A stretch of 64,000 bases of DNA from positions 2,418,001 through 2,482,000 of the forward strand of contig JAHGAU010000001.1 of the NCBI GenBank assembly GCA_019925105.1, given 5' to 3'. Below, one piece after another: positions 43,250 to 56,000 of the stretch. The position numbers were made by a program, and so were the translations under genes. The notes beneath the pieces are model-generated. The model worked only from the letters and a program-made list of their open reading frames with translations. It ran no database searches and was not told the origin of the DNA. Numbering within the stretch: the stretch's first letter is position 1; each line of letters begins with the position of its first letter. Source of the stretch: Niebla homalea (lineage: Eukaryota > Ascomycota > Lecanoromycetes > Lecanorales > Ramalinaceae).

Positions 43250-45141
43250 TCAGGCCTCAACTCCAGCAGTCTTCTTGAAGTTCATGAATCGTTGCCAGGT
43301 CTCAGACCAGACCATGTATTTGATGCTCTTGAAAGCTGCATCGAATATTTTAGCATCAAAGTTCTCCGGTACCATGCAGCTATTCAATGGATCATCCAAC
43401 CATTCGACAGAGTCCGTAGCAGAAGGAGTGGAATGGTGAGAGATGCCATCTTCAGTGCTCAATCGGCGAAACGAAGCCCGTGGCTGTTTCTTCATGTCCC
43501 CAAGTTGAAAGGTCTCAAATTCCTCTGACGCCAATTGATTCCCCGGCTCAGCCCAGGGTGTTACCTGTGCTATAGATGTCGTAGAGGAGTTGCGGCTTTC
43601 AGGCTGACAAGCGACCAATTGAGTTGCCTCACGGAACATCAATTCGAGTCCGCGGTAGATATTGCTCTCAATATTGATGGGATAAGTAGCTGTCTCCGCA
43701 TGGACAAGATTGACGAAGATGCTCAAGGCGGCGCGGAACATGGTTGTACGGGTTCGCATAGCGTTCTTGGAATTCGTGAACTCGGCTCGCCATTGCCGTT
43801 TGAACTTTATGACCCTAGTGAGAAAGACGATGTTCTCGCCATTCAGCTCCATACAAGAGGCATAGACCTGAAGACCGTCACAGTTGGTATGAATACAATG
43901 TTCCAGGGTCTCCATAGAAAACATTCTGCCCTTGGAACCTGTAGAGCGAGTTGTCATCGAAACAGACGTGGTTTCTGAGCCGTCCTTGTATCTGAGTTGC
44001 TTTGCATCAAACTCGGCAAGAGCTCGGGAGGTTTCTCGGGCCACTTTCTTGTGTCTGTAGATCTGGTATATTGGGAAGATCAAGGTAGTGAGCTCTATTG
44101 TAATGAGACCTGGTGCAAACCTACCGAGACTATCAGCATTCCTCCAAAAAATGCAATGACGACTCGCACTTACCACATGCACGGGAGCCAATACTTGTTG
44201 ACAGATTTGAAGGCGTTGGTAAAAGTTCCAATCAGCCATAATGGTGTACCAGGCATACTGGGCCATATTAGTCGAGCCAATTGGAATTGAAAATTCACTG
44301 ACCTTGCAACGATGGCTAGAATTGTTTGAACTCGCCAATGGTAGATGTCACGGATCAGACGGACTCGATAAATGAGATATGGTCCAAAGATATAGTTCCA
44401 CGAAAATTGCCAGATGATGGAAGGAGCCCTTACAATGTTAGTTCAATTCGAGGGCACCGACAGAACAACTTACCATTCCCAGCCTCGACGACAGGACGAA
44501 GAATCTGAAGGATGTCCTACCGTCCCGTAGCTATTGAATTTTCGGGAAATGTTGTAGATGATAAAGGAGCCAACAAACTGTTCGACTGTCAACGAAAGAA
44601 TCTCCCTAGGATGCAGGCAGCTCACCTGGAAGACGATGCCGATTAGGACGAAGCTCTCGTACTTCCTTTGTTTGTTCGCGCCGTTCCACCATAACTTGAA
44701 TCGATAGGCCCAATATCTGGGTGTACCAAGACCGTGAGCCCGTCCCCCCGCGAACCGCTTGTAAGAATCCTCAAGTTTCATGAGTTGACCCTGCCCACGA
44801 CTGACAAGGAGCAACTGCTGATTTTGAGCTTGGAACAGGCCCAATCCAATGGGCAGATAGAGTGACATGGCCCAGAATTCGACATTACATGGATAGACGC
44901 CATTGAGTGGATAGGCCATGAAGACCATGAAAAGATACACGTGAAGGATCAGGACCGACAAGAGAGCTAGGCCTATCTTGCGCATCCTGATGATCGGGTG
45001 ATCGCGATGGTGCCAGAGATATGCGCATCCTGCGAAAAAGAGGATGGTATAGCCAACGATGAAGACGACCAGCGAGATGCCGTACCCATCATAATTGGCT
45101 GAGCCAAGATCGTGTCCGTTGAGGCTGAGATACGGAATCAT
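43250..45141 (-). CDS. Seven-helix receptor fused to an RGS domain (GprK-like)
   Basis: Five exons, 45141-44626, 44577-44474, 44428-44303, 44257-44174 and 44120-43250, with introns of 45-53 bp, give 566 residues. Membrane helices include ISLVVFIVGYTILFFAGCAY, IGLALLSVLILHVYLFMVF, FWAMSLYLPIGLGLFQAQ, FVLIGIVFQFVGSFIIYNIS and PGLITIELTTLIFPIYQIYR. Residues about 370-550 fit an RGS domain: METLEHCIHTNCDGLQVYAS, MELNGENIVFLTRVIKFK, AALSIFVNLVHAET and, after a polar insert, IFDAAFKSIKYMVWSETWQR. RGS domains speed GTP hydrolysis by G-alpha. The fungal class of receptor plus RGS is typified by Aspergillus GprK. The ligand is unknown. Every intron closes in phase with a family-like sequence across the joint. 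Confidence 0.85.
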
Positions 45142-46589
45142 TGTGGGCAATCGGCGTGTTGATCAAGGGCACACGATCGAATACCAATGCCTTCAATTGT
45201 GCGTAATAATCAAGCAGATGTACGCGATGTTGACCTGCAAGAGTCGGACAGCGTGTATCCAAAAGAGAGGACGTCCTGTTTGGTGAGCGAACAGGGACAG
45301 AGGCTGTGAATGTGTAGTGGCGTACTCCGGGTGTTGATAGAAGAAGAGGAAGATGGAAAATATATGCAGCTAGCTTTAAACTTTCGGGAGTGATCTTGCT
45401 CATTAACACCACCAGTAGTACATGATGATGATGGTCAAATGTGAGAGGCGCTAGCGGGAAGGACAAACGAACCACTACCTGGATGGCTGGTCCACCACCG
45501 TCTCGGCGGGGCAATCTATGTCGTTTTCTGACAGTCAAGGCTTTAGGAGAAAAGTTGATATTGTGAGCATCTTGCGAGCATCATGGTACAGAAGAGAGGT
45601 GCGTGCCAGGATTAAATGAACGATGACCTCGCATAGATTTCCCCTTGCATCCTGGCATGGGTTTTCGCACTCGCTTTTGAGCATAAAATTCCAAGTCAAG
45701 GATGCTTATCATCTTTTCACACTCGATCAATCGCAGAAACCTTGCATGGAAGAACCGGTTCAGCACAGCATTGGTCTGATAGCTGTACGGATGGGCAAGG
45801 GTTATCGTTTCGCATTTGACCAAATATGATCAAGAGTTCCAGACCTTGCAGGGGAGAAATGAAAAAGTCAAGATGGTGCGACGTGAGGTAGTTCCCAACG
45901 ACCAAGCTACATGCAGCTAGTATTCCTCTAAGGGTTCCCGTTAGCATCAGATATTCTACGATTCAAACGAGATCAGCACTTCAGCAGTGAGAACTTTCCA
46001 ACCGGCTTTGTGTCCCGAGGCCCGACGCCGCGACGCGTACAATCTCATGAATTAGGGGCACTACTCGGAGTGTGCTCCGATCCCCTGAATCGGAACCAAA
46101 GCTACCTGAAATCCACCTCGTGGATCTCCTGCGACCTTGCCGTAATGTCCCTGCATGGCGTGGAGTGCACGCTCTTGCATCGGACCAATCGGGCCAGTTG
46201 GTCAACTTGTCTCCTAAAATTCATCCCGATAGTCTGGTTCACTAGCAATGGTTCTCCACACCTCGTGCGCATTGCCGCGTTGCGCGCTGGTTATCATCCA
46301 AAAAGTGATTGATGATTACGACCTCCACAGGCGGACCAAGAGTTCAAAGACCCAGAGGTTGAAATCGAACAGATCGTAGGTGGAGCAGAATAGGCTGTAA
46401 GTAGAGTTGACTAGGCTATTTGCTTCGGGAAAAGATGTAAGTGAGATGGCACAGAGAAAAGGGGTAAAACTAGAAATCCAAGTTCATGGTGTGCTCATAG
46501 GGCTGAATCCTCCCTTAGCCCCCCAAGTCTGGACCTTACTTCAGCCAGGCCTTTGATTTGACAAACACAAATTTGCACATAGTAGCAGG
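45142..46589. other. Long divergent intergenic region
   Basis: About 1.45 kb between the receptor gene (minus) and CHS5 (plus). Open frames at 45089-45538 and 46010-46312 have no ATG or no protein-like features. The length would suit a regulated promoter for the receptor, which is speculation. Confidence 0.5.
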
Positions 46590-47792
46590 ATGCTCATATC
46601 TCTCACAGTTGGCAAAGTCGACGCTGGTGTCGCTGTCCTCTTGACCCAGGACAAGCGTCTGATAGAGTTTCCTTCCATCCTCTTACCTCCGTCTATAATC
46701 TCGGGCAGCATCGTCGACATAACCGTCAAGCGCAATCCAGACCTCGAAGAAACCAACCAAGCCTCATTCGCCAAGCTGCAATCTTCTATCCTTCAAACTT
46801 ATGGCCTCAAATCGCCCAGTCAGCCTTCCCTTGGACTCCGCAATGCCACGCAGACCTCCATCGTCCTAGAGTGGTCCCCCTTAGAGCTTGCTACGGCCAC
46901 AATACGCTCACTGTGCCTCTTCCGCAATGGCGCCAAGGCAGGCCTCATACCAAGATACTCTCGCGATGGCGAAGAAGTACTCGCAACCAAGGTGTCAGGC
47001 CTTGCAGTCGATACCGAATATACCTTTCACCTCGTCCTACGAACTAGCGCAGGCACCTACACATCACCCAAGCTCGCCGTACGAACACAAAAGATGACGG
47101 ATCTGACCGGGATTACTGTCACACCCGGACCACTCCCACCGCCGCTCAAACAATCCCTTACAGGTGCCATTGAGCGCATAGGCGCGAAGCTGGTTGACGG
47201 GGTACGGATAGACACAACCCACTTCGTCTGCACAGAAGGCCGTGGGCGGGACTGGGAGCGTGCGCTTGAGATGAACATCCCTGTCGTCAGACCGGAGTGG
47301 GTTGAGGGTTGCGAGCGTGAAGGCAGGATCGTTGGTGTCAGGGGCTACTATCTCGGGGCAGATCCTAAGCTGCGAAATGTCGGCCCTGGAGCATCGGCAC
47401 AGCAAATTCAACAAAGTCCTCGACCCCAGGCTTCCAGACAGGATAGCCAGAGGACGCTCCCTACCAGGGAGGCACACAATGAGCAACAACAGTCTCCAGT
47501 CCCGCCATTCCCAGAAGCTGAACGTCCTGCGGATTTCCCAAGCGAGGACATGCCAAGGCAGTCCGAAGCAGACGAGCCACCGCCAATGCCACCGGCGAAG
47601 GATACGCCCCATGAGCCGGCTGTCAGCTCCCCTTCTGAAGATGGAGGGAGCCATGATGGAACCAACGCTGGCTATGGAGATGAGGCGAGTGGAGCTGTGA
47701 GTCCAGAAGAGGAAGGCCCGGGCGGAGAGGAGAAGCCACCAATTCCAGGAGTGGGACAAAGTCAAGAAAATTATAGTGAAGTACAACTATGA
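46590..47792 (+). CDS. CHS5: Chs5 exomer component (FN3-BRCT protein)
   Basis: A single exon of 400 residues. It begins MLISLTVGKVDAGVAVLLT and the dimerisation segment LIEFPSILLPPSIISGSIVD. A fibronectin type III domain (about 82-165: SIVLEWSPLELATATIRSLC, VDTEYTFHLVLRTSAGTYTS) is followed by a BRCT domain (about 171-254: IERIGAKLVDGVRIDTTHFV, IPVVRPEWVEGCEREGRIVG). The tail is Pro/Glu/Ser-rich and disordered. In yeast Chs5 with the ChAPs forms exomer at the trans-Golgi, sending chitin synthase Chs3 to the cell surface; filamentous fungi keep Chs5 as a secretion factor. Domain order and length fit well. Confidence 0.93.
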   Translation: MLISLTVGKVDAGVAVLLTQDKRLIEFPSILLPPSIISGSIVDITVKRNPDLEETNQASFAKLQSSILQTYGLKSPSQPSLGLRNATQTSIVLEWSPLELATATIRSLCLFRNGAKAGLIPRYSRDGEEVLATKVSGLAVDTEYTFHLVLRTSAGTYTSPKLAVRTQKMTDLTGITVTPGPLPPPLKQSLTGAIERIGAKLVDGVRIDTTHFVCTEGRGRDWERALEMNIPVVRPEWVEGCEREGRIVGVRGYYLGADPKLRNVGPGASAQQIQQSPRPQASRQDSQRTLPTREAHNEQQQSPVPPFPEAERPADFPSEDMPRQSEADEPPPMPPAKDTPHEPAVSSPSEDGGSHDGTNAGYGDEASGAVSPEEEGPGGEEKPPIPGVGQSQENYSEVQL

Positions 47793-48171
47793 GATGGATC
47801 ATTTCGAATGTACATTAGGTGAAAGAAGCAACCACAATCCAGCTTGCTTGTCTGGAGTCTTGTTTCACGGCCTATCCTTCCTTATGTTGATATAGCCCCT
47901 TTCTAAAACTACCACTGTGTAACAAATTTCGGGTTCAATATGTGAATAGAATAATGTAACAGCAATCCACTACCTGTCTCAACCTATATCGCCCAACGAT
48001 CAAATCTGGCGTGTTCCAGGTGTTTGAAAGTGACCTCTTCCTTGAAATCGTAAAGTCTTGGCACACCTTGCCGCGCTAGTGCTCGCTAAATGTCCGACCC
48101 TTCTCATCCACCCATCATCCCAAACCCATCCACACAACTAACATACCATTTCCTAAAACGTCGTCGCAATC
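47793..48171. other. Intergenic, ubiquitin-eL40 promoter and 5' UTR
   Basis: 3' flank of CHS5, then the promoter and probably the first untranslated exon of the ubiquitin fusion gene, whose first coding base is at 48172. Confidence 0.55.
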
Positions 48172-48844
<673 letters not shown>

Positions 48845-49124
48845 AGAGGTTCAGGAAGAATAGGAAGAAAAGTCGTGAAAGGGCTATTCGTTGCTAAGGT
48901 AGAGAATACTGGTCTGCGAAATAAGATACAGGACTGTCCGAACTGCAGAGCTCAACGCAAGTACCAATACTCATCAAGCCATGAAGTCCTCCCAGTCTGT
49001 TGCTAATAATGATGCCGCCTTGTGGTCAAAAGGAGCGGATTTGATGCCAGATATTTCCTTGCCAACTTTGCCTTGCCCCATTGCTCCTTGCCATTCTGTA
49101 GCTCCAAGCTTGCATATCAAATGA

Positions 49125-52100
49125 TTACAGTGCCGGCCTCATCAAGTATCTCATCCATCGAATGACCTCCCTCCAAATCAGATCCATGTCCTCATTGCGC
49201 GCAAAATGATCGCCAAAGGTCTCAGCAACGAGCTCTACAAAGTAGACGCGTCTGTCCTCCGTGGTTTCGAACTCCGTAAGGCGGTCATCGCTGTGCGGCG
49301 AGGGTGTAGGTCTTCGGACCATCTGCTCCAGTAAGGCTTCGCCACCCTTGTCAATCATTCGCTTGAGAACATCCCCGTTGACATGCATCAGGCGTGGGTT
49401 GCCCTGTGACGGCTCCGGATGTCTCCTTGGGGGGCGGGACGCTTTGGAGGGACAGACCTGCGGGTGACGCTCGCACATGTTTTCGATAAATTTCAGGAGT
49501 TTCCACCCTTTGTCAATGACTTGGATTTGAGTGATCGTTCCGTCGATGCTCGTGCCGATGAAAGCCTTTGGGCGGTAGTCTGCGAAAGTGTTGCTGGGTA
49601 GACTGGCGGGAGTTACCCCTTGGTCAGAATCAGGAATGGCAGTGATGATGCCGCCAGGGTGGAGGAGGTCCTGAGTCGAGCGTGGGCGGGTGGCAGGTAG
49701 TATGCGAGAGATGGTACGAGGGAAAACAGCCTCGAAGAGGGTCGGCATCCCATTGTTTGCTTGCCTTGAGGGTGGCTGCCAAAGGCCGGTCAAGCCACCT
49801 GCCATGTCTGAGACTAGAACAATGGCGCCCGGAGCCTGTGCATGATGCACGCCGTGACGGGCGATAGTGTCTCCAGACCAGTACGTCAGCGTGTCATGCT
49901 TGAGGCGGTAGATTTGCAACGATTCGTTCGCTGTGGTGACGTATATGTATGGTCCTTCTATCGTGATGTGTCTGCCTGGGGATCGCATCGTTGCAGAGTA
50001 TCTTCCTGCGAACTTCATCCCGGAAGGAGGACTGGGAACCAGGGTGTATACCTTGAGTGTAGTACCCGTGCAGAAAATGATACTGCTCCCGTCCGCGAGT
50101 GGAGCCACAGAGTAGACGGGAGACGGGAAATCGACGCCCTTTTTCAAAGAAAACGCGGGCTCCTCCCCCCCTTGGAAGTTGACACTGTATATGAGAAGGC
50201 GACCAGTGGGTTGTCTTTGCCGATCTTTGATCAAAGTGTGTATGATAAGCATATGATATTCCTTGGCTTCTAGCCTTGGTAACCACTCGACCATGCCTAA
50301 GACTCGCTCTCCAGGCTTGTGAAGTGGAGACCATGAGTTCACTGCCAGTCTCGCAGGAATGGCTCCTTTTATGGCGGGTGCTCCAGGTACGGGCAGAACG
50401 GGTTGAAGCAGATTGTGGTCAAGATCCAGATACTTCACATGGGGTTGAAGAATTCGTTTCTTTCTTGAAATTTTAAGACGAGCGTGCGCGGTTAAGGTCT
50501 CGGTACACAGTGCGAGCACCATGTTGAACCGTTGAGAATGCAGGATCCGTGTCGGTGTGCTGCTCGAGCTCCGCATCGGCGCGATGTTTACACTCCAGTT
50601 ATGACTGGCAATGCATGGTTCTGCGACGTCAACATCGAGAAGGAGCAGTTGTCCTTGCAGGACTGCAAGTATCGTATGATCGGACGCCGCTAGACCGCCA
50701 TCTCCAGGCACTTGTCCCAATGAGAGTACGGCATCTTGTCCGCTGTAACCGTTCATGGCTTCCATCACCACCTTTGTGAGCATTCCTAACAGTCCAGTTC
50801 CTACTCTCGTCTCGTAGCTGAGGATGTAGATCTGTTCGCCACAATGAACTACCATTTTTCCAGGAATTTGTGCCCAGCTCTGGATTTTGACGGAGGTAAG
50901 ACCGACGCTTATATGTTCTGCTACTGAGAGGATGCCTGGGTCACATGAGCTCAGGACAGACCGCTCAGGTTGGGTGAAAAAGAGACTTACAGCTGCCCAG
51001 GTCTAAACGCAAAGTGCGTATACAACCATTCCGAAGCCCACATATCACAAGCACTTCGCGCTGATCGCATCGATCAGCGACTGCGATGCTATCACATATA
51101 TCAAAGGTAGAGTCTTCTTGATTTGGCCATTCTGCTATTAGCCTGAGCCCACTTCCCGGGGTAGACTCATCAGCATTGAGGACTTCAATAGTACCTTGTG
51201 AGGTACCACAGAATACCAACATCCGTGCTGGAGTGTCTAGCGTTGTCAGACAGGTTGGCTCTCCGAAGCGTTCCGGTAGCTCAATTGGATCCCTTATGGG
51301 TTGATATCCATTGCTGAGAGAGCCGTGCTGTAAGAAAAAGCTCCCCCCTGATTCAAATGCGACTACAAATCGGCAGGTAGACTCTTGATACGCGAGACAA
51401 GCCAGCAAAACGTTGCCATTGCTCTCATTAAAGTCATGTCTCCAAACGATGGAGAGACTACTCTCCGAGCTCACGGAGAAGGAGATCATCGCGGAAGTTG
51501 TCACCTGGAAGAAGACACCAGTTGAGAGCGATAACGCTGCGAGTGTTCTTGAATTGAGCTCAAGACCTGTTGGCTCATCTCCATCTCCTTGGTCGTCTTC
51601 TGCTATTCGTAAACACGAAGAACTTGTAGGATGCGATATCAGGATATAGAAGGTATCTTCGTCAGGTGTGCGGAGAATCCATGTATTGAGGATTGAGTTG
51701 GCGATGTCGCGCTCTAGGGGTATCGGATAGAAGGCAGTCGAAGCACGAAAGCCGTACTTCAATTCAGTAATTGAGCCATGACTCGCTTTCCCTGTGGATG
51801 CGAACAAGCGCTGAGGATGATTTTCACTGTTGTTCTGGATATCGCCCTCCACAGTTTGTCTGACGTCGACAGCTTGAGGAGGAGACAGGACGCAATCGCT
51901 AAGCGGCGTCCAGTTAGGTTCGATGGCGAGCAGCTCGGGGGACTTGCGAGGTAGACAGCGCCACCTGCCACCTGAGCCCGAATCGCTCCCTACGATTAGA
52001 AGGTCATCGGCACGGGGACCTACATCAAGGACTGCTAGAGAGCTATTGGCTATAACACCAAGCTCTCCTGTGACGTGTTCACGCAGAATGAACATTTTGG

Positions 52101-53588
52101 TGCCGTATTCAATCTCGATAAAAGTCACCACCCCATCCTCACGACAAAGATACAAATTGTCTTTAAGCCGACTGTGTGCTCTGGATCGCATAGGGCGTGC
52201 CCACTGGACTAGTTGCAGACTGTTCTTCGAGGCTTCTGTATGCTCGGGGCCTGCTCTTTCTCTCATGTGAATGTTGCAGGTAGGTGTCCCAGTCAATATG
52301 TGTTCATACAAGCAGAGCGCGTCATCCCGTACGAGAATGAACGCATTAGACCGAAGAAGTGGGATGAGAAGAGATGGCAGGTACTCCTCTCTGGGCAGAC
52401 GATGCGTGCCCGATTCCACTTTGGCAGTCTGTAGATCTGCACTTGCATTCCAATTGTACCAGATGAGTTTGCTCTGGCCACTTCTAGCAACCACCATCAA
52501 GAGGATGATTTGCTCATCGTCTGTCTCAGATGGGTGGAGGAATTCCATTCTCATGATTGTTCCCTCTACAGCCAAACTCCTCTCCTATCGCTTGTCAGAC
52601 AGACAGACGATATCAGGTATTTGCACTTTTCAAGAGCTTACCTGTTCAATTGGCAGTATCCGTGGGTTTCGTTTCAACTCGGACTCGAGCTTGTGCCTGG
52701 ATTTTAAAGTGTAGATGCAGAGATTCCTTTCCTGAGCAGCAACCGCGAAAGCACGGGACCTTCTTATATGAGCACGGGTAACGACTTGAGGACAGAGCAC
52801 TACCTAGGATCAACTGCCAAATGCTCCCCGAGCTGATGTAGTCGAGACGGAGAAGTAGGCATATGTCTCTCGCTCGATATTAGTTCAGAACATTCACAGC
52901 TTCCAGATATGGCATAAAGGAACGACAGCTTCGAATTCTCCAGCACAGATATCAACATCTGAGGAGGAAGAACTGGGGTCCGTGGATGCGAAGGGCTGGA
53001 ACAAGGAGGGCCACCAAGTCCTGATGTGGAGTTGTACTCGTGACCAAGCGCCAACGCGTCTTGTACCTCTTCCCTCCCTTCCTCGCTTTCTGACTTGATG
53101 AAATTGTCTTCATCGAAGTCCAAAGTATCATGTTTGTCGTTGGCTGGCTCAGGCTTTGACTCACTTGGATCGTTGAGCCAGTATGGCCGGTCTTCTTCCT
53201 TTATGATAGTGCTCAAATCAGACTTGGTCGGTTCTCTTGGGACACCAAAGATCCTTGACGTCCGGATTGGTGCGTCAAAATCTGATTTGGCGGTGATGGT
53301 ATCCAAGGCGTAATCGGCGTGAGCCTCTCTGATTTGGACGGCATTATCAGTGATGAACAGGACATCATTCTTGTCTGGATGGCGAATCCTGGCAGGATAA
53401 ATAGATTTGAAAATTGGAGAATGAACAAGGGTTTGCGTCAAGACGGCACGACACGGAGGCTTCAATGGCTCGCTGGCAGGCCCGGACTTCTGCTCTAATT
53501 GGGTCCTATTTCGTGCGAGAATTTGGTAGGGATCAAGTAGTCTTGTCACCCATTGCCCATTCTCAAGCACTCTCGTCGGAACAGCCAT
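49125..53588 (-). CDS. Large beta-propeller protein of the DDB1/CPSF160 (MMS1-N) type
   Basis: Four exons, 53588-52804, 52726-52642, 52584-50991 and 50935-49125, give 1,424 residues. Long stretches of beta strands with repeated short hydrophobic blocks (FVVAFESGGSFFLQHGSLS, MLVFCGTSQGTIEVLNAD, EVLVICGLRNGCIRTLRLD) indicate WD-like propellers. Size, propeller content and the helical C-terminus (DLIWREVIRWMRYLMRPAL) fit the MMS1_N/CPSF_A superfamily, which includes DDB1, CPSF160 and SF3b130/Rse1. Several fungal members are annotated only as 'mono-functional DNA-alkylating agent' proteins. I cannot say which branch; involvement in a Cul4 ligase or RNA processing is inference. The first junction uses a GTAGTG donor, which is unusual, but phase and sequence support it. 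Confidence 0.68.
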
Positions 53589-54346
53589 GTCCCGGTTGCT
53601 TGTCCCTTAACAAAACACTTGTTTCAACATTTGAACCTCTGGACAGCTGCCAAAAACATCGTCTGGTGCAGCATAACCGACAAGAAACAGGCTCCCAAAA
53701 ATGACTAATTGCGAATGGGCGTTCGGGCTCGGCAAAAGATAGATCGGTTGGTCAATTAAGGAAAGTCAAGAAGCGGACGAAGTGAATCTTCAAATGGTTC
53801 AATACCTTCAGCGACCACTGTTCATACTCTACCGAGTCCGTCATACTTTTACGCATGGCCAAAAGCATCAGGGGCATCATGGAGGTACCTCATATCTACC
53901 AAGTAACTGGAAGTGGCATAGACAAGGCGTATCTGAACGATTCAAAGACTTGCACTACTGTTGTGCCAAGCTTCTGATTCGTCGTTATGTCTGCTGTCAG
54001 GCTGACCGTTTGATGGAAAACTGATAGCTTGGTCTTTTCTTGCAGATTCCTGCGATGGATTATCGTGCTGTGGGGCGAACGGGTGGGCAAAAAGTGGATC
54101 TAAGGCTGATTTGCATTGGTGATCGGCTGTGGTTGACAGCCGCGAGGTCGGGATATCTGGCAGTCGCCATTGCTGGCGGCTTGGTGGGAAGCTGGATTCT
54201 GGGCTACTGCAGCCATTCCGGGCGGGGGAGGGGGGGTGTTGGACCCCGCCAGCGGCTTAGGTGGGGGTTGTCACCTTAGGCGTCAACCATGCACTCCGTA
54301 GCTGCACCGGGTTCCGTTTTTCCTCATCAATTTCTAACCATTCTGC
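53589..54346. other. Divergent promoter region
   Basis: Between the propeller-protein and TBC-domain starts. It contains a G-rich stretch near 54219-54240 but no gene I can support. Confidence 0.5.
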
Positions 54347-55710
54347 ATGGAAACAGAGGGAGCCGCAGATGACGACAAGCCAGAGGTTCTGACAAGTGTC
54401 AGCTCGACTCCTCTCGGCTCCGTTAACGCTTCAACACCGAGTAATTTCCCAGAATGGCCAGGAAAGGCACTTTCTCCAGCAGAGCACGAGAAGGCCATCA
54501 ATATTATAAATGTCTGTAATGGATCTCATGACCTCGAGACACTGATCGCCCTGGCTTCTTCCAAGTACGGATTGGTAGATGATGAGGTACGTAAGAAGGC
54601 TTGTATGTATCTCATTTGTTTACAAACACCATCTCATGCCTGACAATCCAATCCAGGGCCCATTCTCTTGAACTGTCGGGAGAAATCCAAGAACGGGCCA
54701 GACACATCGAATTCCTGGACATCTTTGCCCCGGCATAAAGATGAAGATCAAGTGCAGCTTGATGTCAATCGATCATTTGTCTACTATCCTATAGGTATGC
54801 ATCTCATTGGATTCTCAATCTTCCCGCTAACTTTGGTTCAGGGGAAAGTGACAATCGACTCGCTGAACGAAAGGAGCAATTGTCTAGACTCATCATTCAG
54901 GTCTTGCGGGAGCATCCCACGCTCTGCTACTTCCAAGGCTACCATGATATCTTAAGTGTGATCTTGCTTGTCCTCGGTGTCAACGGAGCACCAGCAGCGA
55001 TTGAGCATCTGTCTCTACTCAGGATACGTGACTTCATGCTTCCCTCTCTCTCGCCCTCGCTTGACCATCTCAGACTACTGCCAGCTATCTTGAGTGCCAT
55101 GGATCCAAAGCTGTGCCAGCATTTGTCCACTACGGAGCCCTTCTTTGCCTTGTCGGCCACATTGACCCTCTATGCCCACGAAATCCAAGAGTATGGCGAC
55201 ATTGCCCGCCTGTTCGATTTTTTGATTGCGCAACCAATGGTGGTCTCAATTTATTTCTTTGCCGTCATAGTTCTATCAAGACGGGAAGAACTTTTTGATA
55301 TTCCAGCCGATGAACCAGAGATGTTGCATTCAGTTCTCTCAAAATTACCTAAACCGCTGGATTTGGAAGCATTGATCTTACGGACCATGGAGCTTTTCAG
55401 GCAATACCCACCGGAATCCCTGCCGACATTCGCTTGGTGGCAGATCTCACGTTACAGTGTATTGAAGACAACGCGACAGCTGAAACCTAAACGGAGCCTC
55501 GAAGACGGTGAAAAGATGTTCGCCCTTCAGCTTGCTCGACTTAGGAGGGCTGAGCGGCAACAACAGGCATTTGCCCGAATCAGAGATTATCGACGGCCAG
55601 CTGGTCGTCTAGGTCTTGCACTTTTGGTTGGTGTACTATCGTATTGGATAGGTAAACATGGGGGATTGGATTTACTCAAAGCAGTGATGCCACGCAGGCC
55701 GTGGTCATGA
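54347..55710 (+). CDS. TBC-domain Rab GTPase-activating protein, TBC1D20/GYP8-like
   Basis: Exons 54347-54602, 54657-54794 and 54842-55710 (introns 54 and 47 bp) give 420 residues. The TBC domain begins RKKAWPILLNC; DVNRSFVYYP carries the conserved Arg motif (RxxxxYP-like), and CYFQGYHDILSVILLVLG is the signature with the catalytic Gln finger. Later blocks PFFALSATLTLYAHEIQEYG and LFDFLIAQPMVVSIYFFAV follow. The C-terminus has one membrane span (LGLALLVGVLSYWIGKHG), as in TBC1D20 and yeast Gyp8, which act on Rab1/Ypt1 at the ER. The linker after the TBC domain is basic (RRAERQQQAFARIRDYRRP). Confidence 0.9.
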
Positions 55711-56000
55711 AACAGCTTCAGTGTTCTCTGATTATTGGACCTTGAAGCTCACAAGCGTCCTCAAAACGCTCAATCATTTCCAACAATAATCTTAACCTCG
55801 CCCTCGTTGCCTTGTTAGGATAACGCATTTATTCTTGCGGCCTTCGGATAAATTTTAGGCCGAGTGCCAAGGGCAACGGTCCTCCTCCTCCTCCACCAGA
55901 TTGGCCAGCTAGTATGGCGATAACGTAGAACTGGATCGCAAGGCTGCTCTCGAATACCAGCCCGCGTCCAAATCCTTCTTGAAGCTGAACTGGTCTCATT

